From positions 40,219,053 through 40,283,052 of the forward strand of contig CM060732.1 of NCBI GenBank assembly GCA_030704615.1: DNA of 64,000 nucleotides. The letters are read 5' to 3'. The notes beneath the pieces were generated by a model. The model saw nothing but the letters and a program-made list of their open reading frames with translations, was not told the origin of the DNA and made no database searches. The stretch is from Takakia lepidozioides. Lineage: Eukaryota; Streptophyta; Takakiopsida; Takakiales; Takakiaceae. The translations under genes and the position numbers were made by a program. How positions within the stretch are numbered: position 1 is the stretch's first letter; every line of letters begins with the position of its first letter. Shown one piece after another: positions 12,201 through 23,740 of the stretch.

Positions 12201-15200
12201 GGGAGAGAGGAAAAGAGCCCACAAAAGAATGAGACAACTCAACAAGTACAATTTAGTAATGTATCATGAATCAGTCCAGCAGCTTCAAGGTCTCCTGCCC
12301 CCACCCCACCCCCGCCTCACCCAGAACTTTATGGTTGCTTGGCCAGAGAGAGTTCCATGGTGCTCGCACCTCAGTAGTTAGCACTCTATGGTGTTTGACG
12401 GTCAAGTCAAAAAGGGAAGCTCTTTGCAAGAAGACTTCATAACCTATCTGACAACAGACCAGAAAATGGAAATGAAGAAACACAAACATCTGCAGAAAGC
12501 TCAAAGAAAGAAAAGAAATGAAATGAAAGGACCTTCAACCAACATAAAAAGCCACAAAAATATGAAGGAAAAATACAGGCAAAGGGACTTACCACATTGG
12601 ATGCGGTGCCTCCTGGGCAACATGACATGAGAATAAGACCTGCAGAGAACTCTGGAGAAAGTCCGAGCGCCCGGCTCACTCCAGCCCCAACTAGTGGCAT
12701 GATGCCATATTGCGCAGCGAATCCAAACAAGACCTGTAATTCAGTACAGCTGTGAACAGGCAACTTTGACCCTCAAAACTTGTCATATTGGAGAAGGAGT
12801 GGTCAGATATAACAGCCCTCCAGCAACACTCCATTGCAAGTGGCCCTATGGAAGTCTTATCTAAGTGGGTGAGAAGCTGAGTCCCCCTTCTGCTGTCACA
12901 TCTGCGAAGAGCTTCCCTCAACACCCGCCGCACCAACCCAAAGGACACAAGTACAACAACCCAGTAGATCTTGGTAGCGAGAGATGTACTAGGAGACTTT
13001 GTTTGCCATAGCCTTGTGGCCATAGCAAGAGAGAGAGAGAGAGAATGTACTCATTACACGTTTGCTGTAGCATTGTGGCCATTGACAAAGCACCGAGTTC
13101 GAGTGGAACACAAAGGTACGAGCTCAAATCCCTTGAGGGATTTGAAGAGGGCGTCTCTCTGGTGAGAGTACCCAGGACAATAAATCAGAAAATGAATGTT
13201 GTCTTCAGGTTGCCCACACAATGGGCATTTGCAATCCCCCTTTCCTCTGTTCAAATTTCAGTCTAGTGCCGAGAGTGGGTGAACCCTTGAGGTCATTGAG
13301 AGAGATTGTACTCATAAGACGTTGTTTGCCGTAGCCTTGTGGCCATTGGGCTTCAGCTCGTGAAGACTGCTCCGCCCTCCCCCTGATTGCCTTGTGCTTC
13401 CTCATTCCAGTTCGAGGTCATTGAGAGAGAGAGAGAGAGAGAGAATTTGTCCATGACATCCAAGAGTGAGCCGAAGATAGAGAGTGCAGTCAACAACATT
13501 GAGAGTGGAAGAAACTTACTGCAAGAGGGCGGTTAAGCACAACATGCAGCAGATCCTGGATTCGAAGTGTGAGCCCCATGGCAAGCATGATGAGGCCTAA
13601 TGCGGCACTATATGAGTTGGGCCCTCTCTTCACAAACCATGAAAAAGTTGAGGGTCTCAGAAAGGCTAGTAAACCACCGGCCAGCATGTACACAGGATAC
13701 AAGCTAGTTGCCAGAGATACCCACTCCTGCAAGTCCTTCTGTACCTGATCAGAAAACCCAATAATATAGATATTAGATGTGCCCCCTCTCTCTGCAGCCA
13801 TATTGGACAAGAATTGAACAGATTGTTGCAACCTAGGCACAAACTGCATCTGTAAACTTGTGTGACACTACTGAGAAGGTTAGATCAACTGTGTACAAGG
13901 AACCTACAACTTGGACATCACTAACATGTGTCAATAGGACATATTTGCTGAACTGTGCTTGATTATAGGCCTGTTTGAGAATCTGTCAAACCCATCGCTG
14001 GATATTAACTGTACACTCTCAAGCATACTAAACAGTATCATCAGGTATTCAACATATAATACACGCAGCACCAAGAATTGCAATATGTATGCCACTTAGG
14101 ACTGACTACTATGTTAGCCATGTGTACTTGTGATGGCACAGCTTTTACGGCATTTGGGCTTACCCAGCATAATGTCAATCCCACAAATTATTCTCCTGAC
14201 ACAACCAAAACACCTAATACCCCCTTCAAAACAAGCTACAGTGTTTGGATCAAGAATATCCATGTATTTGGGAGATGAAAGACAGAATTTGGGGCCTGAT
14301 TCAGATTTGGAATCTGAATCCATGTGCTTGTACTGCACTTGTATTAGAGTTGAGCCTGGAAATTTAAGGAGACCCACTTGCTGAGCAAAGTTGAAGATGA
14401 AGCCAGCTCAAATCGTTTGGATCTGACAACACTCCAAGAAAACCATTGTCGAAAAACTGGTGGAACTGTGCATACTCTCGGAGTCAGGAAGCTGGGTAGA
14501 AACCTTTAAGTATGGAGATATTCCAAGAATTGAGCTTTGAATAAGACGCCCCTGTCATAATGAAACCCACGCTGGAGGGCAACGGAACATCTCAACCTTG
14601 GAGCTCTTCCGATAAACCTCTACCGGTACTTAGCTGTGTACAACGAAGCGGTACTTATGCGACATTTTCAAGTGTACCACCGGTGTTTTCGTCATATTAT
14701 TATGGTAATGCGACCCCTTATGGGCGTACATACACATATGTTGGGATTGTGTCACCACTGCACACTAAAAGGCAACGAGCAACAGCTCCTTCCCTTTCCT
14801 CATCGAACAGAGAAGTAAGTTGGTGTGAGTGAACGCATTCGTGCCTGCATAGTCACAAACAGACAGTAAGAAATCATACTATACATTCAATTTTTCCCCA
14901 CCTCTTCCTGATGGGGAGGCTCTGGTGCAGCAGTCGTCAAGTGAGGTAGAACATGTGATGGCCTGTACCTTACACCCCGATTATTGGCTGAAGATGCTAA
15001 TGAGTGTGATCCATCTAACAGCCTTCTTCCCACCCCAAACGCACTTTGACATGTCCTTATGCTGGCCTGCATTTTCCCAGCTCCTTCCAGTTTTAGGCCA
15101 TGGGAAGGAGGGAGCCCGTCTTGTTGATGTCTCCGGGAATGGATGATACTGTCACGTGCTCTACGTCGTGAATAGGTGTGGAATTGTAGACAGAAGGAAC

Positions 15201-15315
15201 ACAACAGTGGGACTGTGCTCAACCGAACGGAATGCGGCTCAGACCTGGGCTTCCAGTGTAGCGCCTGCAAAGAAGCGAGGTCTGTTGTTGCAATGGACCT
15301 ACACAGCCATTCCAT
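9299..15315 (-). CDS. Plastid BASS-family (bile acid:sodium symporter-like) transporter
   Basis: Eight exons on the minus strand: 14902-15315, 13520-13849, 12593-12733, 11957-12112, 11478-11599, 10298-10498, 10028-10088 and 9299-9514. All introns are GT-AG and the phases agree, giving about 546 residues. Exon 1 is serine/arginine-rich and reads like a plastid transit peptide; an upstream in-frame Met at 15399 is an alternative start. Core family signatures are [10 protein letters not shown] and [11 protein letters not shown] (exon 2), [10 protein letters not shown] (exon 3), [19 protein letters not shown] (exon 4), QFAPLVAVL (exon 5), [19 protein letters not shown] (exons 7-8) and [15 protein letters not shown] near the end. 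Plant BASS proteins are envelope transporters; several couple sodium to export of organic acids such as pyruvate. The C-terminal half resembles the BASS1 type more than the BASS2 pyruvate carrier, but the substrate cannot be read from sequence. Introns 2, 5 and 6 contain nested LINE fragments. Confidence 0.88.
10881..10908 (-). mobile_element. 28-bp LINE insertion with 20-bp target duplication (copy 2a)
   Basis: The 28 bases 10881-10908 are the extreme 3' end of the LINE family. They are flanked by an exact 20-bp direct repeat, cctgagggacaagaacagaa at 10861-10880 and 10909-10928. This marks a target-primed insertion that was truncated almost completely. It lies in an intron of the BASS gene. 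Confidence 0.8.
11021..11449 (-). mobile_element. 5'-truncated LINE 3' end (copy 2b)
   Basis: About 430 bp on the minus strand. The translated remnant includes [14 protein letters not shown], matching the RT-associated zinc-binding segment of copy 3b, and the element ends with the family terminus at 11021. Direct repeats of aggctcaaagaga flank it (11007-11019 and 11450-11462). It sits in the BASS intron directly downstream of exon 5 (11478-11599). Stops and indels show it is dead. Confidence 0.7.
12985..13022 (-). mobile_element. Very short LINE 3' end (copy 3a)
   Basis: About 38 bp of the LINE terminus, flanked by imperfect 10-bp repeats tagcgagaga (12975) and tagcaagaga (13023) in a GA-rich stretch. 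Located in a BASS intron. Confidence 0.55.
13046..13430 (-). mobile_element. LINE 3' fragment with zinc-binding motif (copy 3b)
   Basis: The minus-strand frame 13254-13054 reads [20 protein letters not shown] and continues to [10 protein letters not shown]. This is the C-terminal zinc-binding (zf-RVT-like) segment of a non-LTR retrotransposon reverse transcriptase. Further 5' coding ([16 protein letters not shown]) continues to about 13300 after a one-base shift at a poly-G run. It is interrupted by copy 4. The terminus at 13046 abuts a GA microsatellite (13026-13045). Confidence 0.65.
13306..13413 (-). mobile_element. LINE 3' end nested in copy 3b (copy 4)
   Basis: A 108-bp truncated copy with the same terminus, flanked by an exact 17-bp target duplication gaggtcattgagagaga (13289-13305 and 13414-13430). 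The duplicated target is itself part of copy 3b, so this is a later insertion into an older LINE. Confidence 0.75.
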
Positions 15316-15399
15316 TCTACCTCCAGGCAGTTTTCCTTCCCCAAGAAACAGTAGACACGGGCTCTGCCCACTACCGAAGCTCATGCACGCTGGATACAT

Positions 15400-16709
15400 C
15401 CCTTCCTACAATGGCTCTATATAAATCGATGGGTGACATCTGCAGTACTCAGTGAAACTGCTCCTTTCCTACAATGCCTGCGTTGGAAAGGACCCATGAC
15501 ATCTCTACTGCTGAGATTCTCTAACGAGCCAGAGTGATGCAGGACACCAAAACGGAGAGGTGACGTTTGAATTGCAGATTGTTCCTCACAAAACCCAACG
15601 AATTCTCATACCCATCAAAAGCAGAGCAGCATGATTGAGCGCGTTCAGAATAGAGGAAAAAGGAATGGCAGACAGTGGGATGAATACGTCACGTCCAGTG
15701 ATAGATTATCCACAAGTCTAACGAAAATCTATCGGAAACCACCTTCTCCTTTCAAAATTGTGGTATGACCTCCCTGCTACTAAGGATTTTTGTTTTTGTA
15801 TTGAACTTATGGAAGTATGCGAACAATTAAAATTAATTCTTCTCGACCTCTGGCTCCATCTGCATGAGAACTTGAAAGTTCTGTCGCTTGGCCTTGTGCG
15901 ATGTCGGAACATCCTTTCTAAAAAGCTTCGAAATAGTTCTCTCATAAAACGTCTTCTTCTACATCGACACCTCTGTCACCCTCAACTTGTGTGAACTTCA
16001 CCAAGTGCTCCATCATAAACATTGCACTGATGTGTCAAAGTATTGGAGGAAAGTGATGAGGGAAACCACAATCTTGTGTGGATCACAAGTAGATGAGAAA
16101 TAAGGTGAAGTACCTACACCTCAACTTCTTAGTCTTGGTCCTAAGTCCTAAGGCATTTATACGCATTTGTAATGTTCGAGTCCGAACTCACATTGGTCAT
16201 TCCGACTGATGAAAACCTGTACAGCTTTATTCCGACTGGGACCTTGTTTCTCAAAGTGGGTCCTTGAGAAATTCACTGAGCCCAATTTTGCCTCTGTCCT
16301 CCCATAACAATAGAGAAAGACTTGTATACCTTGCCTCCTCAGCCTGAGTGGATAAAAGATTATTCATCCGTAGCATTACACTCAGCACGGATTTTACCTA
16401 CATAGCCGCCACGACCACAGTCGTCGCAGATACTATGTAGAAAGAAAGTCTAGTGTCCAACTGGCCGAAAGATCTCCTGTGCATATGTTTCACACCCGAC
16501 ATGTGTACTGGTAGTAACACTGTTTGACGTACAGATAGCGTGAAGTAATGTACATATATATATTTCTGTCTTCCACTGAGATTCAAATCTCCCTTCCAGA
16601 CTTAATTTGAAGCATTTGAGAGCAAGAACTACGTAGAAGTGGTCAGGAAGGGATCAGAATCTTCAGGTTTTGGGTCTGCTGCACGATAGCAGCAGCGAGT
16701 TTGTCCGAA
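15400..16709. other. Intergenic region between BASS and GRP genes
   Basis: The interval separates the divergent BASS (minus) and glycine-rich (plus) genes and should hold both promoters. Sequence around 15418 contains a TATA-like tctatataaat. Short frames at 15718-15994 on both strands show no recognisable domain. I see no gene in it. Confidence 0.4.
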
Positions 16710-19487
16710 ATGTCTGACGGACGATACGAAGAAACACCCGGTTACGGCTCTGGAGCTCCTCCTCCTCAATCGGATGCTTACGGCTATGGAGCTGCTCCGC
16801 CTGATTATGGCGATGGCCAAGCGGGCTCCTACGGAGACCAGTCTACGTATGGGTATGGGCAGGCTGTTCCCAACGGAGGTCAATCTTCCAATGGCTATGG
16901 GAGCTATGGGGCCAAGGAGGTGTCACCCTCGCAGGCGGTGTATGGCACGTCTAGCGCCCTGACTGAAGCGGGGGAGAAGCACAAGCAGCAAGAGAAGATG
17001 ATAGCGTTGGGTACTGCAGTTGCTGGAGCTTTCGCGCTGGTCAGATCTCTCACTCCTCCGGTTTTAGAGCAACCTCTTCTTGTTAGGGTTCTGATTCTGA
17101 GTTGGTAGTGAAGGTTGTGATGCCCTAGACTTGATAACTGGAAATTATGGTGCCTAGAGTCATGACTTGTACAAGGGAAACAATCAATATATTAAGCAAG
17201 GTAGTTTGTTGGCTCTGTCCCGCAAGGGATAGAGGCATTGTGGAGTGGAGACATCTTGCCTAGGGGGAGAACTAGGCTTATCCATTAGCCTAGTCTATGG
17301 AGGGTTGATGGGCATAAGTATAAAACAACAACCCCAAAATCACCCAAGGAAAGAGCAAGGACAGAGCCTCTTGGGGCGGAGCTGCTTGCTATGTTTTGTT
17401 TGTAGCATTGTTGAGATCTCCGAAACCGCAAGGCCTAAGCCCGGGGTCTTGATACCGTTGGAAAGCCCTTGATGAGTACGGGAGCATGAAGGTGGTTTCA
17501 TAATTTTTAGACTTGTGGTGCGAGAAATGTTGAATTTCAAGCACTTTTTGTCACTGGAAATTCATGAAAAATAGCAAATTGGGTTTTCTGTGGATTGAAT
17601 ATAAAACGATTGTGTGCTTAATGGCAGAGGCCACACTCGTAGGAATAATGTAAGAATTTAATGCAAGCGTGGACTGAAGATACTTTTGTAGGCCTTCAAT
17701 CAAATTTTCCCCGCGCATTTGTTGGTGTGTTGTATAGCAACGATCACCCCTCTTATTCCGGGCGTCTTTTTCTATATATAACCTCAAGGGGACTGAGGCC
17801 CAGAAATTTATTAAGTGAAATCTAACCTTGGGGAGGATATCGTAGAGTCCTTCGATGCCCGGCGTTTATTAATTCAAATTTTGCTTATCTGAAATATTCA
17901 AAAAGTAATGCCCTAAATGTCGAAGCGATAAAGAATTCCGCGTTAGGGTTATCCTCTAGAGGATATACCATAATTACTTCCCTAGAGGTAATTTAATGTA
18001 TATGACCAACTTGTTCAAAAATTGTAAAAATCTAAATTTAGGTGCCGGACCTTCTTTCTCTGAAATACTTAAATAAAATGACCCGAACATCGAAGGACTC
18101 TACGGTATATCTGAGAATGAAGGCATCGCCCAATTTAGAACAAAAAAAAACCAGTGAAAGATCAGGGCAGTAAACTACGCCCAAAGGAAACTCACAACAA
18201 CAACATTAATACCCAAATGAAGGACCACAAAATCTTGTCCAAAATTGGGTTGGTATTCTTGTGTGAGCGGGAAGCTTGAGTACAGCGTGAGCAGGAAAAT
18301 AATACTGGCGTGAGCACATTCCACAGTTATAGGGGTGATATGTTTGCAAACAAAATATTAAATATATGATAGATAAAACCCTCCACACACTGTTAAAAAT
18401 AATATTTAGTAGCTAGATAATAGTAACAGAAATAATACAAATAATTTTAATATTATAATACTATAAATAAGAGTATTCCAGCGAAAGATGAGGCTTACTC
18501 CAGTATATCGAACAAACCAAAAAATGAAACACAAAAATTGAAAAGATAGTTTTGCTAGAGAAACTCATTGTGCTCACGTGAGCACAAATTTTAATTAGCT
18601 TCGCTATTTTTGTTACGTGAGCATATTCTCCTATTGCTGTAGCATATTCTTAAAATCATTTGGGAATATGGGGAATGTTCTGGTCTGCTCACGTGCTCAC
18701 ACACTATCCAGTCTCTTAAAAAATTATACTCACTATTACTATAATTGTATTCCAGACGGTTTTATAATGTTGTTGGTTGTTGACGGTATATTATTGACGT
18801 GAAGTTAAGTGGCAGGGCTCGATTTTTGTTGGATTGCTATATCATTCCATTCCATGATGTCACTTGGGTGTCTTGTAGCACATTTTTTGGGTATTTTTCA
18901 TACCACCAAATGAGAGTAACGCCAATTTGACGGTGATACTCCTGTCACTATGGCGTTACTCCAAACTATTGGTGTCACTCCGACGATGTCACCCCATTTC
19001 ATGTGACTCCGGTGTCTGGTGTTACTCCAATCTGTGTCATTCTCTCTTGTGGGTGGGAAAATTTGATAAGCTGGAAATCAGCATACAGATCATATGTTTA
19101 CATTAAGTTCTTACATTATTGCTATTGTTCGCCATTTGTTCAGCACTTTGATTAGCAAACAATGTACATTGATCTAGTCTTTTCGTTTTGGCAATAAGTC
19201 TACTGCGAGATATTAAAAGAATCTACGGTGTGTGGATTGTTATCCATGAACAGTATGAGCATTATAGGGAAAAGGTGGATCCAGTGAATGCTCAGAGACA
19301 CCGCGTCGAGGCTACGGTTGGACAAGTTGCAGCGCTTGGGCTTGGAGGATATAGCTCTCTCTATGAGTATTACAAGGGGAAAAAACGTCACCCCAAAGTC
19401 AGGCTGCAACAAACCAGTGAAGGAGGCCATCATCATGGGCATCACCACAAACAATGGTCGAACCTTCTGAGAGGTGACACAATATAG
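16710..19487 (+). CDS. Glycine/proline-rich protein (GRP-A3-like)
   Basis: Two exons on the plus strand: 16710-17039 and 19254-19487, joined in phase 0 (CTG/GTCAGA donor, GAACAG acceptor), giving 187 residues. The N-terminal half is a low-complexity Gly/Tyr/Pro/Gln region (GYGSGAPPPQSDAYGYGAA, GSYGDQSTYGYG). The C-terminal half carries the conserved block EKHKQQEKMIALGTA, then AGAFAL/YEHYREKVDP, ending in a His-rich tail GGHHHGHHHKQW. This matches the small plant family annotated as glycine-rich protein A3, of unknown biochemical role and often stress-associated. The start is the ATG at 16710; the frame is also open to an upstream TTG. The 2.2-kb intron carries a MITE and short tandem motifs. 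Confidence 0.75.
17837..18110. mobile_element. MITE-like element in GRP intron
   Basis: About 274 bp bounded by inverted repeats: left atatcgtagagtccttcgat (17837) against the reverse complement of the right end, atataccgtagagtccttcg (18110 inward). They differ mainly by a 2-base indel. There is no coding capacity and no clear target duplication. A non-autonomous DNA transposon is the simplest reading. Confidence 0.6.
18895..19035. repeat. Degenerate minisatellite-like tract
   Basis: Variants of ggtgttactcc and ggtgtcactcc recur at irregular 15-30 base spacing (for example near 18957, 18971, 19010 and 19020). The tract lies in the GRP intron, 220 bp before exon 2. Upstream, around 18560-18710, the motif gtgagcac/gctcacgtgagc recurs, including a CACGTG palindrome. 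No function can be assigned. Confidence 0.4.
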
Positions 19488-20319
19488 TTTAACTACAAAA
19501 CGATAATTTAGGGTTCAAGAAAAATGTCGCCTTGAAAAGATCATATTGGTATTGCACATACACATAGGTGTTAGCACTTGAGTGTGCAAAGTCCAAGACT
19601 CCTAAGGTGCTAAAATATAACCTTGTCCAACTGAAGTAGTACCTAGTTTGAAGAGTTGAAGAGAGAGATGACGCCAACCAAGGCTAGGATAAATAATCTT
19701 GACCCCTTCCAGAAGTGGGCTCGACATATACTTATAGATGGCTCGTCCCCAAGGAAGCATAAAATATAGTGTCTCTTATATATATATATACATATAAGTG
19801 GTGGTCTCTTTACAAAGTGACAGTTAGACTACTTTCTATCTTGTGTCTTTTATGATAAGTGCGGCGAAGGATCCAATTGCGGTGAGGTGGACGTCGCAGA
19901 TGTAGGGTATGGTTGATATGTGGGTTAGGCCAAGGTTTTGTTTCAGACTCCAAATATAGGCATTAATGGCATGGGTAGATAAGGCATGGTAAGAGCCACA
20001 AAGCTGTAAGGTTGAACCAAAGTTTCTAAGACTGTGAGAGCATGAGTTTGTAAAGTTGTCAAACCCCTTGTGGGGACTTGCACGAATTTCCCAAATTGCA
20101 CAATTTGAGGAGTCTAGAAGCGAGTGCTCATGATAACACGGGATACCATTGTTCTGAAAGCCTCATCTCCAGCCGTAACATCTGCATTTTGATGTTCTTA
20201 AGATAATCATATAAATAACCTAGGTGCAAAGGTAACTCGAGGTACACCACATGGAATCCAAATGTATATACACATCCACATAAACTACAGCGGCTTCAGG
20301 TGTACCATATTCAGATTAC

Positions 20320-20990
20320 TTGGTTTCTTTTTCAGCAAAACGAAGATTTTGAAGAAGAAATCTTCATGATGAAGTAACACAAGGTTTCATCATTAAAGGT
20401 AAAGATGATCGTTTTTGTCCGTTGAAGAAGGCATTATACGGGCTTATACACAAGGGTCCAAAGTCCAAAGCTTGCTACCTCAAATTGACAAAGTGCCTAT
20501 TGCCATTGTTTCAATCAAAACACCTCAGATCCTTGTCTTTATATGATTGAGGGAAAACATGTAGTCATCATGGTTGTGTATGTATGACTTGGAAAGGTTA
20601 CTCACCATCAAGAACATGCTATGAACATTATTCAGAATGGTTGATATGGATGAGGCTCACTCTCATTCAAGCACCAGCCCAGAGAAAAATCATCCTGAGC
20701 CAGGGAAGGTGTAACATTTTTGAGAACCTCTTCAAGTTTAACATAAGCGAGTGTCAAGTGTCAACCAGTGTTAAGTGGTAGCCTGTACACTATGGAGGAG
20801 CAAGACGTCCCTTGTCAAAATGTCGGGTAGTTTGATGTGGGCCATAGTAAACCTTGCTTATTCAATCAGGTTGTTGAGTCAGGTAGTGACTAAACCCGGA
20901 CATGCACATTGGACCGCAATGAAGCATACATGTACATCTACAAATATCTATAGGGTACACTCTGAGTTAAGTGGGAGTTGCAGTGAGCTT
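20320..20990 (+). pseudogene. Ty1/Copia polyprotein remnant
   Basis: Degenerate plus-strand translation shows Copia reverse-transcriptase signatures with many stops: DFEEEIFM, QGFIIKGKDDRF and LKKALYGL near 20330-20450, then a region resembling the RT/RNase H junction (GSLMWAIVNLAYSIR and PGHAHWTAMK near 20825-20930). No LTRs were found flanking it. The preceding interval 19490-20320 holds no recognisable gene. Confidence 0.6.
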
Positions 20991-21530
20991 CAAATTACAA
21001 GGATAGTATTTTGATGCTTGGGTAGGCGACCTGGATGACTGACGATCCACCTCGGGATGTGTTTTCAGCTGGAGGAGGCGCGAGTAGCGGGTACATTGCT
21101 GCAAGCAACTCCGCTAAACATGCAATCTAGCTGCGAAGTATCATATACATTATTGGCTTTCCCCAAGTTTCACCTACTACATTGCATACACTTGATTCAA
21201 AATCCAAAATCCAGTTCACTATACTCGCACGAAGCACATTGACATTGGCTATCGGTACTTCCGTGGGAGTGGTGAAAGCGGTGCAGCTTTGTAACCTCAT
21301 TCAATCCTTTAGAGACCCTGATTGATAGGGAGCGATAAAAATCAGGAGCCCTACGTATGTGATCGTTCCGTGATTTCCGTTAGGAACAGTGACATAGATC
21401 GATTAGGTAGATGAGATGACCTCATGTGGTCACTCCTTGTGTATATAATTGATACTATTCCCAATACAAGTATCTGTTACATTTGCAAGTCTATGTGTCC
21501 CTTCAACTCTTTCCTGCTGCAAACTCTGTG

Positions 21531-22680
21531 TTAGTGTCTACTGTCTAACCGTGCCAGGGGGTGTGCTAATGACCTCAAAAGCAATGGCCAGCTTCTCACT
21601 GTGGTGGCACAGAGAAATTTCCTTTTGCTTACGTCATGCAATACAAAGCGAATGTCAGGCACATACCCACCATCCTTCAGACATTCAGACAATCTATTCA
21701 GTGACAATCTATAACAGATGATGATTATGTCATTCAGGCATAGACATGGCATAAATATATAGATATGGCCCTGGTTCCTTTCTCACACCTCTGTCCTGCA
21801 TCACTTTTCTCACCTTTGCTGTATCATCCCACCTGCCAGCTGCAGCATCGATGTTTGACAGCAGCACATGAGTTCCAGCCTCCTCTGGGTTGAACTTAAG
21901 AAGGCATTTCGCGAATGAAGTCCTCAGCCAGTAAGCCAATCGCCCTGCACGGCCAAGAAGGTCCACCATGCAGGCATAATGCTCCACTGTAGGAGTGAGG
22001 CCACGATCTCTGACTCATGGAATCAAAGAAGTAACGGCCTTCAACCACAAGGCGAGCATGGCTGAGAAGAAAAATTAAAGTAATACAGTCCGGCTTTAAG
22101 CTAAATTTCCTCTTGCATTCTACAAATGCTTGCAGCGCTTCTATACCAAACCCACGCTGATCGTATCCTGCCATCATTGTACTCCATGAAACCACGTCTC
22201 GTCGAGACATGTTGTCGAGAACTTGACATCCTTCACGCTCCCGCAGTTTGCATAAATGTCAACTGGGCTATTCTCCAGAATGATATCTGCCCAGCAATTC
22301 CTTGTTTGATAATGTCACCCTGGCGTCCTTTTGGCTGGCACAAAAATTGAGAAAACAAATGAACGTGAGCTTGTTGGCTGTTACGCTTTCCCGTCTCATC
22401 TGCTCAAACATGTCCAAACCCTCCCTGCCACACAGAATCCTGAGCATATCGTACAATCAAGGCACTCCACGAGATCACATTTCCTTGGGCCATACCTATG
22501 TACTGTGGAACATTTGACGTGAATCCTTTGTGCTCCACATCTGCAGTACGTCCAGAAGAGCAGTGTCCAGGCACACGTTGCGAAATTCCAGCTGTAGTCA
22601 TGTCGTTATCGACCTCTCTTGCTTTTCAAAGGTTGCCAGGATGGCACACGCATTGAAAGTTCGGTATGGCTGCTCAGGTT
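21531..22680 (-). pseudogene. PPR-DYW gene remnant
   Basis: Minus-strand PPR sequence broken into frames. PPR motifs are seen in RRDVVSWSTMMAGYDQRGFG (near 22200) and in FACASQ/GREGLDMFEQM remnants (22270-22450). The E domain appears as RYFFDSMSQ and AAAGRWDDTAKVRKVM (21780-21840). It then reaches the start of a DYW-type deaminase domain (LNRLSECLKDGGYVPD and RFVLHDV, about 21620-21690). The frame shifts after RFVLHDV and stops before the zinc-binding HxE and DYW motifs, so no editing deaminase can be made. The interval 22700-23740 holds nothing supportable. Confidence 0.7.
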
Positions 22681-23740
22681 TCCAAACCTGCTCCAAAGTC
22701 TGGAAGAGTTAAGACCAGCCTAGCCAGGATCCTGGGAAGAATAGATGATACTGCTAACGCAAACCTGGATTGTTTCGTGCAAACAGATCATTTGGTGAAT
22801 TACTGAGTATGAAGTATGTGCTTCCTCTTGGGGAATTGCCAACTGGTACACACTACACACATTTGCCTTCGCTCTGTAGTCAGGTTTAATCAGTCCCAGT
22901 GGAGTCTAAATCGTGTCAGAATCACAAAGACAAGGCATGCGGACAAACCTTGGCAATGCTAATACAGTCAAAGAATACAGATAGAGAACAATCTAAGCAG
23001 AGTGATCTAAGACTTGTGCACATAGATCTTCAAAACCAGATTAAAGATTACCAAGAGGAATGAATCCATTGTCTACTAGAGAAGTAGCTGCACATGAAAT
23101 GCTGAAGGGAAAAATTACTTGTGCGCTCAAGTACCTAGAGAAATTACACTAGCATAAATCTCTGCATCAGGCAAACCATCAGCAGCAAGAAACAAAGATA
23201 AGAATATATCAGACTGCACACACACCACAACCTAGCACAGAAGGTGTAATAATGCTCACAACATGGAGAATCAAACAGAATCAAGCAGGGATGCTCAACA
23301 AATAAACATGTATGCGAAGATTGGAGGGCAGGATGCTGCAGGGGCCAAAGAGTATTGGAAATGAACCTTCTCGCGCCACGAGATCTGCATGCATATCCAG
23401 CTTCAGTTTCAACAAAGATAACAGCAGGAGCCAAAGAGAATGGACAATCCACTGGAGCAACAGTAATGCAACATGAAGGGGGTGCTTTATGTAAATAAAA
23501 AGAACCTCACCCCTTGGTGAGAAACAGTTACATGACTTGATTAGATCAAGCCTGGCCTGTGTGGATCGGCCACCTGTCACAAATGCATGGCTGTCAACTG
23601 AGATGAGAAGATGAATCAGAACAAGCCAGCACAGAGAGAAGCAATTGGAGACCTGGGAGTGTGAGAAGAGGGAGAGTAGGCGAAGAGGATGCAGGACTAA
23701 GGGTGGTGGTAATTCTGCCCCTTTTCTGAACTGCTCATCC

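Noticed and set aside
12691-13023. 110-codon minus frame overlapping BASS exon 3
   Set aside because: It is a shadow frame; the phase-consistent exon 12593-12733 uses a different frame.
1435-13413. Dispersed repeat as a tRNA-derived SINE (tagccttgtgg resembles an A box, gttcgagtgg a B box)
   Set aside because: Box spacing is too short, and longer copies read into a reverse-transcriptase zinc-binding segment, so truncated LINE ends explain it better.
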